Positions 12,989 through 20,962 of a stretch of 21,050 nucleotides of DNA are shown here, in pieces. The translations under genes were made by a program, and so were the position numbers. The notes beneath the pieces were generated by a model. The model searched no databases, was not told where the DNA came from, and worked only from the letters and a program-made list of their open reading frames with translations. Numbering within the stretch: the stretch's first letter is position 1; every line of letters begins with the position of its first letter. Origin of the DNA: Campylobacterales bacterium. Its GTDB lineage: Bacteria; Campylobacterota; Campylobacteria; Campylobacterales; Nitratiruptoraceae. The stretch spans positions 1 to 21,050 of the forward strand of contig JAMOUF010000296.1 in NCBI GenBank assembly GCA_027068245.1, read 5' to 3'.

Positions 12989-14170
12989 ATGCAGTTTTCA
13001 CAGCAGAAATTAGATAAAAAGGGGTATTTTTTCTCCCAGCCCCATCAGCCCTTTTTTACACTGGGTATAATCAACGCCATTTTGTTTATGGCCCTTTTCA
13101 TACCGGCGTATAAAGGGTTTTTCAATATCGACGCCAGGTTTTTTCACAGCTATTCGATGATATTTCTGGTCTTTACCAACTTCTTTTTCGGGTTTTTATA
13201 TACCACTTTTCCCCGCTTTAGCGGAACGGAACCCATAGAGCCCAGAAAATATCTTCTTGTCTTTTTGTTTATGCTTTTGGCTACCATAAGCTTTGGCGTA
13301 TCGCTCTTTTTTCCGCCGGCCTTCTACGCCGCCTCGCTTTTTGTGGCGGCCGCGTTTGCCGCAACCCTAAGGGAGTTTTACCGGATATACAGAGGGTGCG
13401 TTCTTCCCAAAAAGGACCAGTATTGGCTTATCGTGGCCCTTGGGATAGGGGCTATGAGCAATATTTTCTATCTTTTTTACTATATTCCCTGCGGATGTGA
13501 CAAAAGCGCGGTATACAGCGTGGCCGTAAATATGGGGGTCTATCTCTATCTGCTCTTTTTGGGTTTCGTGGTGGCTTTCAGGATGGTTCCGTTCTTTTCG
13601 CACGTGATGGCCTGGGAGAAAAACGAGAAGCTCCATCTGGAGGTGTTCGTGCTCTTTTTTCTACACTCCCTCTTTGCCAGCGCCTTTCCAAAGGCTTTGT
13701 TCGTGGTGGATTTGATAGCGGCCTTTTTGATAACAAAAGAGCTTTTCGCCATCAGACTTCCCCGCTCCAAAGAGCCACTTCTTTGGATTTTGCATCTGGC
13801 CGTATACTGGCTCGCCTTTGGACTGATGGCCGGGGCAGTGATAGAGTTTTTCGAGGCATGGTTTGGATTTTACAGCTTCGCCCTTCCTTTGCACCTTTTG
13901 GCTCTTGGGTTTTTGCTGACCATTCTGATAGGATTTGGCACCAGGGTTACGCTGGGGCATTCGGGAAATATGCTTAGGGTGGATAAAAGCGGGGTTTTGA
14001 TATTCTATTTTACCCAGATAGTGGTTTTGGGCCGGATGATATTCTCACTGGCCGCCTCTTTTGGCAAAATAACCCCGGCTTTCGATATAAGCGCTACGCT
14101 TTGGATACTGCTCTTTGTGGCCTGGCTTTATAAATACGGTGCCGTGCTGGTCTTTGGGAGGAGGGTTTGA
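12989..14170 (+). CDS. nnrS: NnrS family haem/copper membrane protein
   Basis: Membrane protein of 393 residues with about 12 hydrophobic helices. The NnrS family signature is in the C-terminal part: LPLHLLALGFLLTILIGFGTRVTLGHSG. Conserved His residues there and in FFHSYSMIFLVFTNFF and FFSHVMAW are potential haem or copper ligands. NnrS proteins protect against nitric oxide stress in denitrifiers, often with nitrate or nitrite respiration. AAAGGA precedes the start, 9 bases after the iron transporter gene. The stop overlaps the TTG start of the permease gene. Confidence 0.92.
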   Translation: MQFSQQKLDKKGYFFSQPHQPFFTLGIINAILFMALFIPAYKGFFNIDARFFHSYSMIFLVFTNFFFGFLYTTFPRFSGTEPIEPRKYLLVFLFMLLATISFGVSLFFPPAFYAASLFVAAAFAATLREFYRIYRGCVLPKKDQYWLIVALGIGAMSNIFYLFYYIPCGCDKSAVYSVAVNMGVYLYLLFLGFVVAFRMVPFFSHVMAWEKNEKLHLEVFVLFFLHSLFASAFPKALFVVDLIAAFLITKELFAIRLPRSKEPLLWILHLAVYWLAFGLMAGAVIEFFEAWFGFYSFALPLHLLALGFLLTILIGFGTRVTLGHSGNMLRVDKSGVLIFYFTQIVVLGRMIFSLAASFGKITPAFDISATLWILLFVAWLYKYGAVLVFGRRV

Positions 14171-15141
14171 TACATTTTGCCTCCGGACTTCTTAGCATAG
14201 CTTTGCTAAAATATCTGGCCCCCATATTCGTCTATGTGATTTTGTCTCTTTTTTTTACCATTTTGTTCGCTCCTGTTATGCGCTTTTTCGAAAAGCGCAG
14301 GCTGCCCTCCGTTTTGGGTTATATACTCTCTTTGGCGATTTTTGCCGTGGTGTTTGGCGTGATATTTGGCATAGTCAACCTCTCGGCAAAGGAGTTTTTG
14401 CAAAATGCCACCCTTTACAAGGAGAAGTTTATCCATCTTGTAAACACCCTTAACACCTTTTTATCCGGATACGATATAAAACTCGATTTTTCACTGCTCG
14501 AAAATATAGACCTGCTTGGTGCCGTAAAAGGGCTCTTGTCGAAAGCGGGAGCCGTTTTGAAGGGGTTTTTGATAGTCTTTATAGGGGTCTCTTTTTTACT
14601 TTTCGAGCAGAGGTATTTTTACAACAAACTCTCCCTTTTGTCTCCCAAAGCCAACCTGAACAGATTTTTCTCATCCACCCAGAAATACTTTTTGATAAAG
14701 ACATTCACATCTTTTCTAACGGGGCTGTTCGTGGCATTGATGCTGCTTTGGTTTGGCGTGCCTTACTGGGCGGTGCTTGGGATACTTGCCTTTTTGTTCA
14801 ATTTCATTCCGGTAGTGGGCTCGATTATAGCCGCGATTCCCGGTATTTTGATGGCGCTTATCACATATGATCTGGTTACGGCGCTTTATGTGACGCTCTT
14901 TTATATAGTGATAAACATAACCATATCCAACGTATTGGAACCAAAACTTATGGGAGATGGACTGGACCTTTCACCGGCCGTTGTCTTTTTCTCACTGGTC
15001 CTTTGGGGCTGGGTTTTCGGAGCCGTTGGGATGTTCCTGGCGGTTCCTTTGACTATGACGCTGAAGGTGGCTTTGGAGAGTGACGAGAGGACGAAAAAGT
15101 GGGCTCTGCTTCTTTCTAATATCAAGGATACCCATGGGTAA
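14167..15141 (+). CDS. AI-2E family (UPF0118) permease
   Basis: Integral membrane protein of 324 residues with about 7-8 helices. The family core is clear: LWFGVPYWAVLGILAFLFNFIPVVGS, then a long hydrophobic stretch, then EPKLMGDGLDLSPAVVFFSLVLWGWVFGAVGMFLAVPL. Despite the name, members of this family differ in function, some being Na+(Li+)/H+ antiporters, so the substrate is open. The start is a TTG overlapping the NnrS stop (TTGA), with GGGAGGAGGG just ahead. No later ATG would keep the first helix. It shares 8 bases with the next gene. Confidence 0.88.
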   Translation: MIHFASGLLSIALLKYLAPIFVYVILSLFFTILFAPVMRFFEKRRLPSVLGYILSLAIFAVVFGVIFGIVNLSAKEFLQNATLYKEKFIHLVNTLNTFLSGYDIKLDFSLLENIDLLGAVKGLLSKAGAVLKGFLIVFIGVSFLLFEQRYFYNKLSLLSPKANLNRFFSSTQKYFLIKTFTSFLTGLFVALMLLWFGVPYWAVLGILAFLFNFIPVVGSIIAAIPGILMALITYDLVTALYVTLFYIVINITISNVLEPKLMGDGLDLSPAVVFFSLVLWGWVFGAVGMFLAVPLTMTLKVALESDERTKKWALLLSNIKDTHG

Positions 15142-15700
15142 GATTGTTTGCGTGGGTAGAAACTACGTGGAGCATATAAAGGAGCTTCATAACGAGATAC
15201 CAGACGAGCCCGTCTACTTTATGAAGCCATTTAGCGCTATATCTGGCTCCCTGGTGTGGCAAAAGGGGCTGCACTACGAGGGGGAGATAGCCTTTTTGTA
15301 TGAAAAGGGCAGATTTGCGAAGGCGGCTTTTGGGTTTGATTTGACTTTGAGGGAAGTTCAGAGCCGTCTTAAACGAAAGGGCCTGCCCTGGGAGCGGGCG
15401 AAGGCTTTTAAAAACAGCGCGGTTTTTAGCCCGTTTGTCCCTATAAAGAGCTGGGAAAACCTGGAACTTAGGCTATATAGAAATGGCAAGCTGGTGCAAA
15501 AGGGCGATACCTCTTTGATGATATTCAATCCGGACTATCTGTTGAAAGATATAGACGAGATTTTCGGGCTTGAAGATGGTGATATCGTTATGAGTGGCAC
15601 TCCAAAAGGGGTGGGGGAGGTTGGAAAGGGCGACGTTTTTGAAGGTGAGCTGTGGCAAAATGGAAAAAGTTTGGTAAAAGGCAAATGGAAAGCTCTTTAA
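15134..15700 (+). CDS. Fumarylacetoacetate hydrolase (FAH) family protein
   Basis: FAH-fold enzyme of 188 residues, somewhat shorter than the usual 200-plus acylpyruvase or fumarylpyruvate-hydrolase type. It starts IVCVGRNYVEHIKEL (family: kiv.vGrNY..H). The divalent-metal ligands are in HYEGEIAFL (E.E), with an acid in the GFDLTLREVQ region. The closing block is GDIVMSGTPKGVG, the family's 'Gd.i.tGTP.GvG'. AAGGA and an 8-base overlap with the permease gene fix the start at 15134. It is probably a hydrolase or decarboxylase of small beta-diketo acids; the substrate is unknown. Last gene of the operon; its stop shares TTAA with that of convergent rsgA. Confidence 0.88.
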   Translation: MGKIVCVGRNYVEHIKELHNEIPDEPVYFMKPFSAISGSLVWQKGLHYEGEIAFLYEKGRFAKAAFGFDLTLREVQSRLKRKGLPWERAKAFKNSAVFSPFVPIKSWENLELRLYRNGKLVQKGDTSLMIFNPDYLLKDIDEIFGLEDGDIVMSGTPKGVGEVGKGDVFEGELWQNGKSLVKGKWKAL

Positions 15701-16569
15701 TGGCATATCCGGTTCAACTCATCCCAGTAATACCCCATAATTTTTAGATAACTTTTAAATCTCTCACAGCTGATTTCCCCTCTTTTTACAGCCTCTTTGA
15801 CTTTGCATCCAGGCTCGTTTGTGTGGGTGCAGTCGTGATATTTGCAGCCATATGGCAAAAACTCCTTAAAATAGAGCCTAACATCCTTTTTATCCATAAA
15901 ATATGTGGCTTCCACCCTGCTAAAGCCCGGCGTATCGGCGATAAAGGAGTTTTCACCAAAAGGATAGAGGGTGATGTGGGTCGTGGTATGGCGGCCACGG
16001 CCAAGTTTTTGGCTCACCTGGCCGGTTTTAAGCTCTTTTCCCAAAAGGCGTGAGAGTATGGAGCTTTTGCCAACGCCGCTTGGGCCGGCCACTATGGATA
16101 TATGCCCTTTTATGAAATTTTTAAGCCCCTTTAGGGACTCTTCGTCAAAAGCGCTCGCCGCTAAAGCGATATATCCGGCTTTTTGGTATATATCCATCCA
16201 CTTTTTCAGCTCTTTTTTATCTTTTAACAGGTCCGTTTTGTTAAATACGATAACAGGTTCCAGGCCTTTATATTCATATACGGCTAAAAAATTGTCCAGC
16301 AGGTAGTTGTCGAAATCGGGCTCTTTCATACTCACCACTATCAAGGCGCTATCCACATTCGCCACGGGGGGTCTGACAAGGAGGTTTTTCCTGGGCTTGA
16401 TAGCTTCTATTACAAATTTGTCTCCCACTATTTTGCCCTCTACGAAATCACCGGCGAAAAGCCTGGATTTTTTCAGTTTTTTAGGCAAAACGGCATCGAA
16501 AGTGCGGGACTCTTCCATCGTCGTCACTTTGGAACTGTTGGCGCTGCGGTATGTGACGAGGGCTTTCAT
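15697..16569 (-). CDS. rsgA: Small ribosomal subunit maturation GTPase RsgA
   Basis: Circularly permuted GTPase that helps final 30S subunit maturation, 290 residues. An N-terminal OB-fold comes first (about 1-65). The G motifs follow in permuted order: G4 NKTD, then a G1 P-loop GPSGVGKSS near residue 160, then G3 DTPG. The family's zinc finger CKYHDCTHTNEPGC (C, C-x-H, C) is followed by a helical tail (RFKSYLKIMGYYWDELN). GGGAG precedes the ATG. All motifs are intact and the length is normal. Confidence 0.96.
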   Translation of the reverse strand: MKALVTYRSANSSKVTTMEESRTFDAVLPKKLKKSRLFAGDFVEGKIVGDKFVIEAIKPRKNLLVRPPVANVDSALIVVSMKEPDFDNYLLDNFLAVYEYKGLEPVIVFNKTDLLKDKKELKKWMDIYQKAGYIALAASAFDEESLKGLKNFIKGHISIVAGPSGVGKSSILSRLLGKELKTGQVSQKLGRGRHTTTHITLYPFGENSFIADTPGFSRVEATYFMDKKDVRLYFKEFLPYGCKYHDCTHTNEPGCKVKEAVKRGEISCERFKSYLKIMGYYWDELNRICH

Positions 16570-16609
16570 AATCTCCCTTTTGTTTTATGTTTTATTATAC
16601 AATATCGTT

Positions 16610-17479
16610 ATGTTGTGTTCTAAATTGGATTGGTTCGAGGTTTTAAAATGGAAGCTAGAAAGCATCGGCAAAAAGCCCAGGCACGGCAGTGACCTTTTCG
16701 TGCGGCACTTTGAGGGGGTGGATGGGAAAAAAGATTATATTTTGTGGCTTGGGCACGCCTCTTTTTATATCCGGATAAAGGGGAAGGGGATACTGTTGGA
16801 CCCGGTTTTTGGCGATATCCCCTTTCATAGAAGGCTTATCCCCATGCCTTGCGATACAGGGGCGCTGGATGTGGACCTTATCCTCATTTCCCACGGCCAT
16901 TTCGACCATCTCGATACCGCTTCTTTAAAGCTCTTCGATGCTCCCGTCATCGCTCCAAAAGGCCTTGGCAGATATATAAAAAACAAAGATGTAACCGAGC
17001 TTGAGTGGGAGGAGGAGCATAGTTTTGAAGATATCAAGATAACCTCTCTTTGGGCCAAGCACTGGCATCAAAGGGGACTTTTCGATAAAAACCGGGCCCT
17101 TTGGTGCAGTTTTTTGATAGAGGATATCTTTTTTGCCGGTGACAGCGCATACTCAACGCATTTTAAGAGGATAGGAGCCGGATATGATGTAAAAACGGCG
17201 CTTTTACCCATAGGCGCCTATGAGCCGCGAAAAATTATGAGAGAGAACCACCTAAATCCCGATGAGGCATACAGGGCCTTTTTGGATTTGGAAGCCTCGA
17301 TGTTTATCCCGTACCACTACGGCACTTTCATACTAAGCGACGAGCCTGTGGAGGAGCCGCTGATGCGTATAGAAGAGATTGCCCGCCGCGACGGGCGTAT
17401 CCGGATACTCTCTCCAGGCTCAGCACTCATCTTTCAAGATAGCGCCGTTGGCCGCGTTGGTGACGAGAGTTTTCACTAA
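16610..17479 (+). CDS. Metallo-beta-lactamase-fold hydrolase, NAPE-PLD-like
   Basis: Zinc hydrolase of about 289 residues. LGHASFYIRIKGKGILLDPVF opens the fold. HGHFDHLD is the HxHxDH zinc motif, FAGDSAYS gives the bridging Asp, and IPYHYGTF gives the final His. The arrangement and NHLNPDEAYRAF block resemble the N-acyl-phosphatidylethanolamine phospholipase D-like/UlaG-like branch of the superfamily; the bacterial substrate is unknown. The frame is open back to 16307, but that part is antisense to rsgA. The ATG at 16610 is chosen; its ribosome site is poor. A TATTAT-like -10 (16593-16598) lies 11 bases before it, so the leader is very short. Confidence 0.86.
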   Translation: MLCSKLDWFEVLKWKLESIGKKPRHGSDLFVRHFEGVDGKKDYILWLGHASFYIRIKGKGILLDPVFGDIPFHRRLIPMPCDTGALDVDLILISHGHFDHLDTASLKLFDAPVIAPKGLGRYIKNKDVTELEWEEEHSFEDIKITSLWAKHWHQRGLFDKNRALWCSFLIEDIFFAGDSAYSTHFKRIGAGYDVKTALLPIGAYEPRKIMRENHLNPDEAYRAFLDLEASMFIPYHYGTFILSDEPVEEPLMRIEEIARRDGRIRILSPGSALIFQDSAVGRVGDESFH

Positions 17480-17495
17480 TCTCCTTTTAGGCTAT

Positions 17496-17606
17496 TATAC
17501 TAAATGATAGTCCTGAAGGTAAATTGTTAAAGGATAATGATGGTTAGAGCGCGTCGCTTTCATTCAGGATAAGGCTCCCAAATAAGAAGGGAGCTTCTTT
17601 TTATTC
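17496..17606 (+). ncRNA. Candidate small RNA with its own promoter and terminator
   Basis: The 120-base gap between the metallo-hydrolase and the exported protein has a -10-like TATACT (17496-17501) and ends in an intrinsic terminator. Between them TCCTGAA and TTCAGGA can close a stem around a smaller hairpin (AGCG-CGT-CGCT). Only tiny open frames exist; one 11-codon frame follows AAAGGA. No known RNA family is recognised. It may instead be just the 3' end of the upstream transcript. Confidence 0.3.
17572..17606 (+). terminator. Rho-independent terminator
   Basis: GCTCCC and GGGAGC (extended by one G-T and one A-T pair) flank a 9-base loop. They are followed by TTCTTTTTATT on the plus strand. 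Confidence 0.7.
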
Positions 17607-18614
17607 CCAACACTTTTTATGTTCAGTAGTTGGTTTAGGAATCCTGGATGTATCGGTGGTGATTTCTCCACGGTAAGGGTCTTTTTGAATGGGAGATTCG
17701 CCTATGGCATTATCGGTTTTGCACCATATTTTTTTCTCTCCATTTGGAAAACTGATAACGGGGCAACCATCGATATATCCAATGATGGACGCCCCACGGT
17801 CGCTTCGTTCATTTAAATCTGGTTTGAAAGAGTAAAGTTTATTTTCAATAATGATATAATAGATATCAAGACAAAAGCCAATATCTGTTGAAAATTGTTC
17901 AGAAAAAAATATAGGATACAATTTATCTTGATATGAATAATTTTTATTAGTGAGAGTATTTGTTATTATTATTTCTATATTTTCCCACTTTCCACTAAAA
18001 GTCTGATACCCAAAGTAGTAGCCTTCTTGCTCTGGAAGCAGAGGCACACTAATGCCTCTGGTTTTAAAGGTAATGATGTTATCTTCTTTTTTTATAACAA
18101 CTCTTTTTTTCCACCCTTCATCAACATACCATCGAAACCCTCCTTTTGGGTCTGCTCCTATGAGCTTTTTGAAAGATTTGAGGTCTGGGTTTACAAGAGC
18201 CCAAGAGTAGGCTCTATATCTTTTAGGATCTTTTGGAAAGTCTATGAAGAGCATATAGCCTATGAAGTTTTTCTTAGGAGATGGATTCTCTATTTTTTTC
18301 CATCCAAAGGGATTATTTTCAGTTATTGGACTACCTTGGGCGATATAGTAGGTGTCCGTCAAGAGACTTTGATAGATGTACTTGTTTTCAGATAAAGGAT
18401 TTTCCATTTCGTAAAGTTTTCCCAGAATTTTAAAAGAACGACTATCCAAAAAATATAGAAGTTTATCACTGTAGTGTTGATGTTTTGCTACATATGATAT
18501 TGTGTCTGTAATAGAAAAATTTTGAAGTAAAGATGTATTGTTATCAATTTTCGTTATTGGTTCCCAAGCAAGTAGGGAGCTAAAAAATAGTAGTAACAGA
18601 GTTAAGGGTTTCAT
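17601..18614 (-). CDS. Exported protein of unknown function, second gene of the subtilase operon
   Basis: No family recognised. The protein has 337 residues with a clear signal peptide (KPLTLLLLFFSSLLA) and no other membrane segment, so it is periplasmic or secreted. It is rich in Tyr, Asn, Lys and Trp with alternating hydrophobic residues, suggesting a beta-rich fold. It has four cysteines, all in the last third (FCLD, GCPV, WCKT, KKCWE), which could form two disulfides. AAAAGGAG lies before the ATG, and only 11 bases separate it from the subtilase stop, so it is cotranscribed. A role as inhibitor, chaperone, activator or substrate of the protease is an inference from position only. The gene is AT-rich compared with the rsgA region. 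Confidence 0.78.
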   Translation of the reverse strand: MKPLTLLLLFFSSLLAWEPITKIDNNTSLLQNFSITDTISYVAKHQHYSDKLLYFLDSRSFKILGKLYEMENPLSENKYIYQSLLTDTYYIAQGSPITENNPFGWKKIENPSPKKNFIGYMLFIDFPKDPKRYRAYSWALVNPDLKSFKKLIGADPKGGFRWYVDEGWKKRVVIKKEDNIITFKTRGISVPLLPEQEGYYFGYQTFSGKWENIEIIITNTLTNKNYSYQDKLYPIFFSEQFSTDIGFCLDIYYIIIENKLYSFKPDLNERSDRGASIIGYIDGCPVISFPNGEKKIWCKTDNAIGESPIQKDPYRGEITTDTSRIPKPTTEHKKCWE

Positions 18615-18625
18615 AAATTCTCCTT

Positions 18626-20624
18626 TTATTTTTGCATTAAAGACACACCGATGTCGAAACGTCCATCGTTGTCATTCCAATTTTCACAAATTTTGATATG
18701 ATATTTACCACTTTTATGGCTAAGATTAATAACTTGGAAATTGGTGGTTTTATTGTTGGCTTGAGCTATTTCGTTGCCATATTCGTCTACTAAATGGAAG
18801 CTATAGCTTTGAGGGATGCGGCTAAAGTCTGTGTTGTCTATCTTGACAAGCCAAGATAGAACCAGTCGTTGGTTACTTTTGCCACCATCTAAGTGGAAGG
18901 TCCAATTTGGTGAAGCGCACTTTTTGCCTTGCCAGTTGCTAAAGGGTCTATCTTTGTTATAGTCATACCAATAGGCTGCATAGGTTTGGTAGCCTCCATA
19001 CATCAAGCTACTTTTTAGATCTACAGCCCCAATACTTCGATAGTTATTATTGTTTTTTAATTCTCCTGTATATTTATCGGTAGCGCCTGCAATGATGGTT
19101 GATTTAATTACTGCGGCGCTATGTTTCCAAAAACTTCCTTGACTCATCACCCGTGCGGCGATTGCTGCCGTCCAAGGAGTGGCGAAACTTGTTCCACTCC
19201 CGGCTTTTTCTTGACTATTATTATATTTATCGTAATAAAAATAGTAAAAATCTTTTGCCGGTGCGATGACTTCAGGTTTATTATGAATATAAGAAAGATT
19301 ATCATTTATTAAGGCTGTAAATGGGTCTAAATAACGACTTCCATCCCACAAGGAGATCGATAAAGTGTGATTATTGGAATTTTTTTGATAACCTCCAACA
19401 GAGAGGATGTTATAAGCTTTCGCTGGGGATAGCACATAGGGTAAAGGATCGTCAGCATAAGTGTTACCCGCAGATATGAAGATAGGAATATGTCGATAGT
19501 CATAAAGATGGTTGTCAAAGGTTTTATCTAAAGCAAAATATTTATATTCATTGTTATATTTATATGCATTAAGACTATAGCTTTCTACATTGACTTTATA
19601 TGCCTCTCCTTTCATTTGTACTGTTGGAAGAACATCAGAATAGAAGATATTTTTGTTGTTTTTATGTATTAAAGCATTATTGCAATAAAGGCATGCTTTT
19701 CTTGCCACAGTTGCAAGAACACCTGTTACCATTTTTGCATGAATAGTATTATCGATATTGCCTTCATCACCAACTTTTTTATATAGATAAGGGATTTCAT
19801 AGGCTCGATATGGTATATTATTAATATATTTTTCCATAAACATTGGATGATTTTCTATTTCACTTTTTGTATCGAAGCACTTTGCATCCGAATAATAAAT
19901 CCCAATATTATCCCCCTCATACCCACTCCTATCGACCGATGTTTGGCTCATATACCAGTTGCGCAAATTTATCCAGTCTCGAAAGGCTTGAGAGGCTTGG
20001 GTGGATGAAGGGGAGAGTGGCCGATGAATATCGATATCACTTACAATCCCTTTGGGGAGAAGTTTTAACAAAGTAATGAATTTTGATTTTGGTAAGGTTA
20101 CGGTTAAGATGGTATGATCTTTGTTGGGATCGAATGTGGCTAAGAGTTTGTTGGCTTTAGGTGTGAGGACGCTTAGAATTTGAAGGAGCTTTTTTCGGTT
20201 TTTGGCTCTTTGGATGGTTTTTAGTTCGATGCGCCTTTGGATGATATCTTTTTGCTCTTGGATGAGGGTCGCAAGAGTTGGCTCATCTACCTCAAATCCA
20301 TCGACTTCGATCTTTTTGCCTTTGGGTGTAACAGTAATGAGTGAACTCTGTTTTGGTGCACCTACAAAGAAATCAAGCGCAGATGGTTTTACTTCATTCG
20401 ATATGAAAATATCGACACTAATCGACTCCTCTTTTGTAAGGTTATCGAGTACTTTGAGAGTCAGAGGACGAAGTTTGTCGAGTGGCAGAGCAAACTCTTT
20501 GGCGATGATCTGGATGTAGGTATCCTTTAGACTAAGCTTCGACAATCCCCCCCCCTATAGGCATTGCGTGGCTTAAAAGGCTTAAAACGGTGGCGATAGA
20601 GAGAGTGGGAAGAGCTCTTTTCAT
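18626..20624 (-). CDS. Exported subtilisin-like (S8) serine peptidase, switched out of frame by a G9 tract
   Basis: The peptidase frame is open from a TTG at 20545 (639 residues). Numbered from there, the S8 elements are: Asp in YYSDAKCF (Asp220, tentative), His in IHAKMVTGV (His269, matching HGTHVAG), the oxyanion Asn in SAGN, PEVIAPA, and the nucleophile in GTSFATPW (Ser453). An N-terminal region of about 190 residues could be a propeptide, and the last 100 look like a beta-sandwich. No signal peptide exists in this frame. Upstream, ATG 20624 (AAAGGA before it) starts MKRALPTLSIATVLSLLSHA, a good signal peptide. That frame reads through G9 (20547-20555) and stops after 30 codons. With G8 the two join into one 665-residue exported protease. 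This is a phase-variable layout, OFF here, or an assembly error. Confidence 0.85.
20547..20555. repeat. Poly-G (G9) tract switching the subtilase gene
   Basis: Nine Cs on the plus strand, nine Gs in the gene, immediately after the signal-peptide codons. Eight or eleven Gs put the signal peptide in frame with the peptidase. Nine or ten lead to an early stop. Confidence 0.8.
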
Positions 20625-20654
20625 GCTTTATCCTTTTTGAAGTAGTGAAAGTAC

Positions 20655-20660
20655 ATTTTA
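20655..20660 (-). promoter_or_regulatory. -10 element of the subtilase operon
   Basis: TAAAAT on the minus strand. A transcription start about seven bases further (near 20648) would be 41.5 bases from the centre of the FNR-type site and would leave a leader of about 24 bases. Confidence 0.5.
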
Positions 20661-20682
20661 GACTAATTAATAAAGTCAAAGT

Positions 20683-20696
20683 TTGATTTAAATCAA
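20683..20696. promoter_or_regulatory. FNR/CRP-family binding site upstream of the subtilase
   Basis: TTGATTTAAATCAA is a perfect 14-base palindrome and an exact match to the FNR consensus TTGAT-N4-ATCAA. Its distance to the -10 element is that of a class II activator site. Confidence 0.65.
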
Positions 20697-20799
20697 GAAA
20701 TGAAATATTTGTCAGTATACTTTTTATATATTTTTCTAAGGGGCTCTTTGCATATATTTTCCTAAAATTATATTGCTCCTTCCGCTTTTAAAGGAAATT
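20697..20799. other. AT-rich stretch without a gene
   Basis: This lies between the subtilase promoter and the toxin remnant. It has several TATA-like hexamers (for example TATACT near 20717) but no open frame of note, repeat or terminator that I can support. Confidence 0.5.
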
Positions 20800-20962
20800 T
20801 TACAACGAAAATCGTCGGTAATAAGGTCTTTTTGGGTAGATAGGTATTACCAGATAGTAGTCGTAATCTCTTCTTCTACGGCGAAGTTGAGTTTATCGGA
20901 CTAGAAGAGACAGCCGGACGCTTTTTGCCAAAATCAACCAAAACTATATCACCCTTTCTCAA
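20800..20962 (-). pseudogene. Decayed PemK/MazF-like toxin
   Basis: Three reading frames carry successive pieces of one MazF/PemK-type RNase. The pieces are MRKGDIVLVDFGKKRPAV (from a TTG at 20962), then SDKLNF in a second frame, then DYDYYLVIPIYPKRP in a third, ending at 20800. In a live gene these would join as GDIVLVDFG..RPAV..S.DKLNF...DYYLVIPI, which is the family order. At least two frameshifts are needed, so the toxin is dead. The start overlaps the end of the upstream partner by 14 bases, as in live toxin-antitoxin pairs. The product is too short for the fold even if repaired, so the 3' end may be lost too. Confidence 0.6.

Noticed and set aside
16307..16609. N-terminal extension of the metallo-hydrolase
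   Set aside because: Lies antisense to rsgA and has no similarity to the family; the fold begins after 16610.
17541..17580. tRNA gene or tRNA fragment (GGTTAGAGCGC)
   Set aside because: No acceptor stem, no T-arm and no matching anticodon stem; likely chance.
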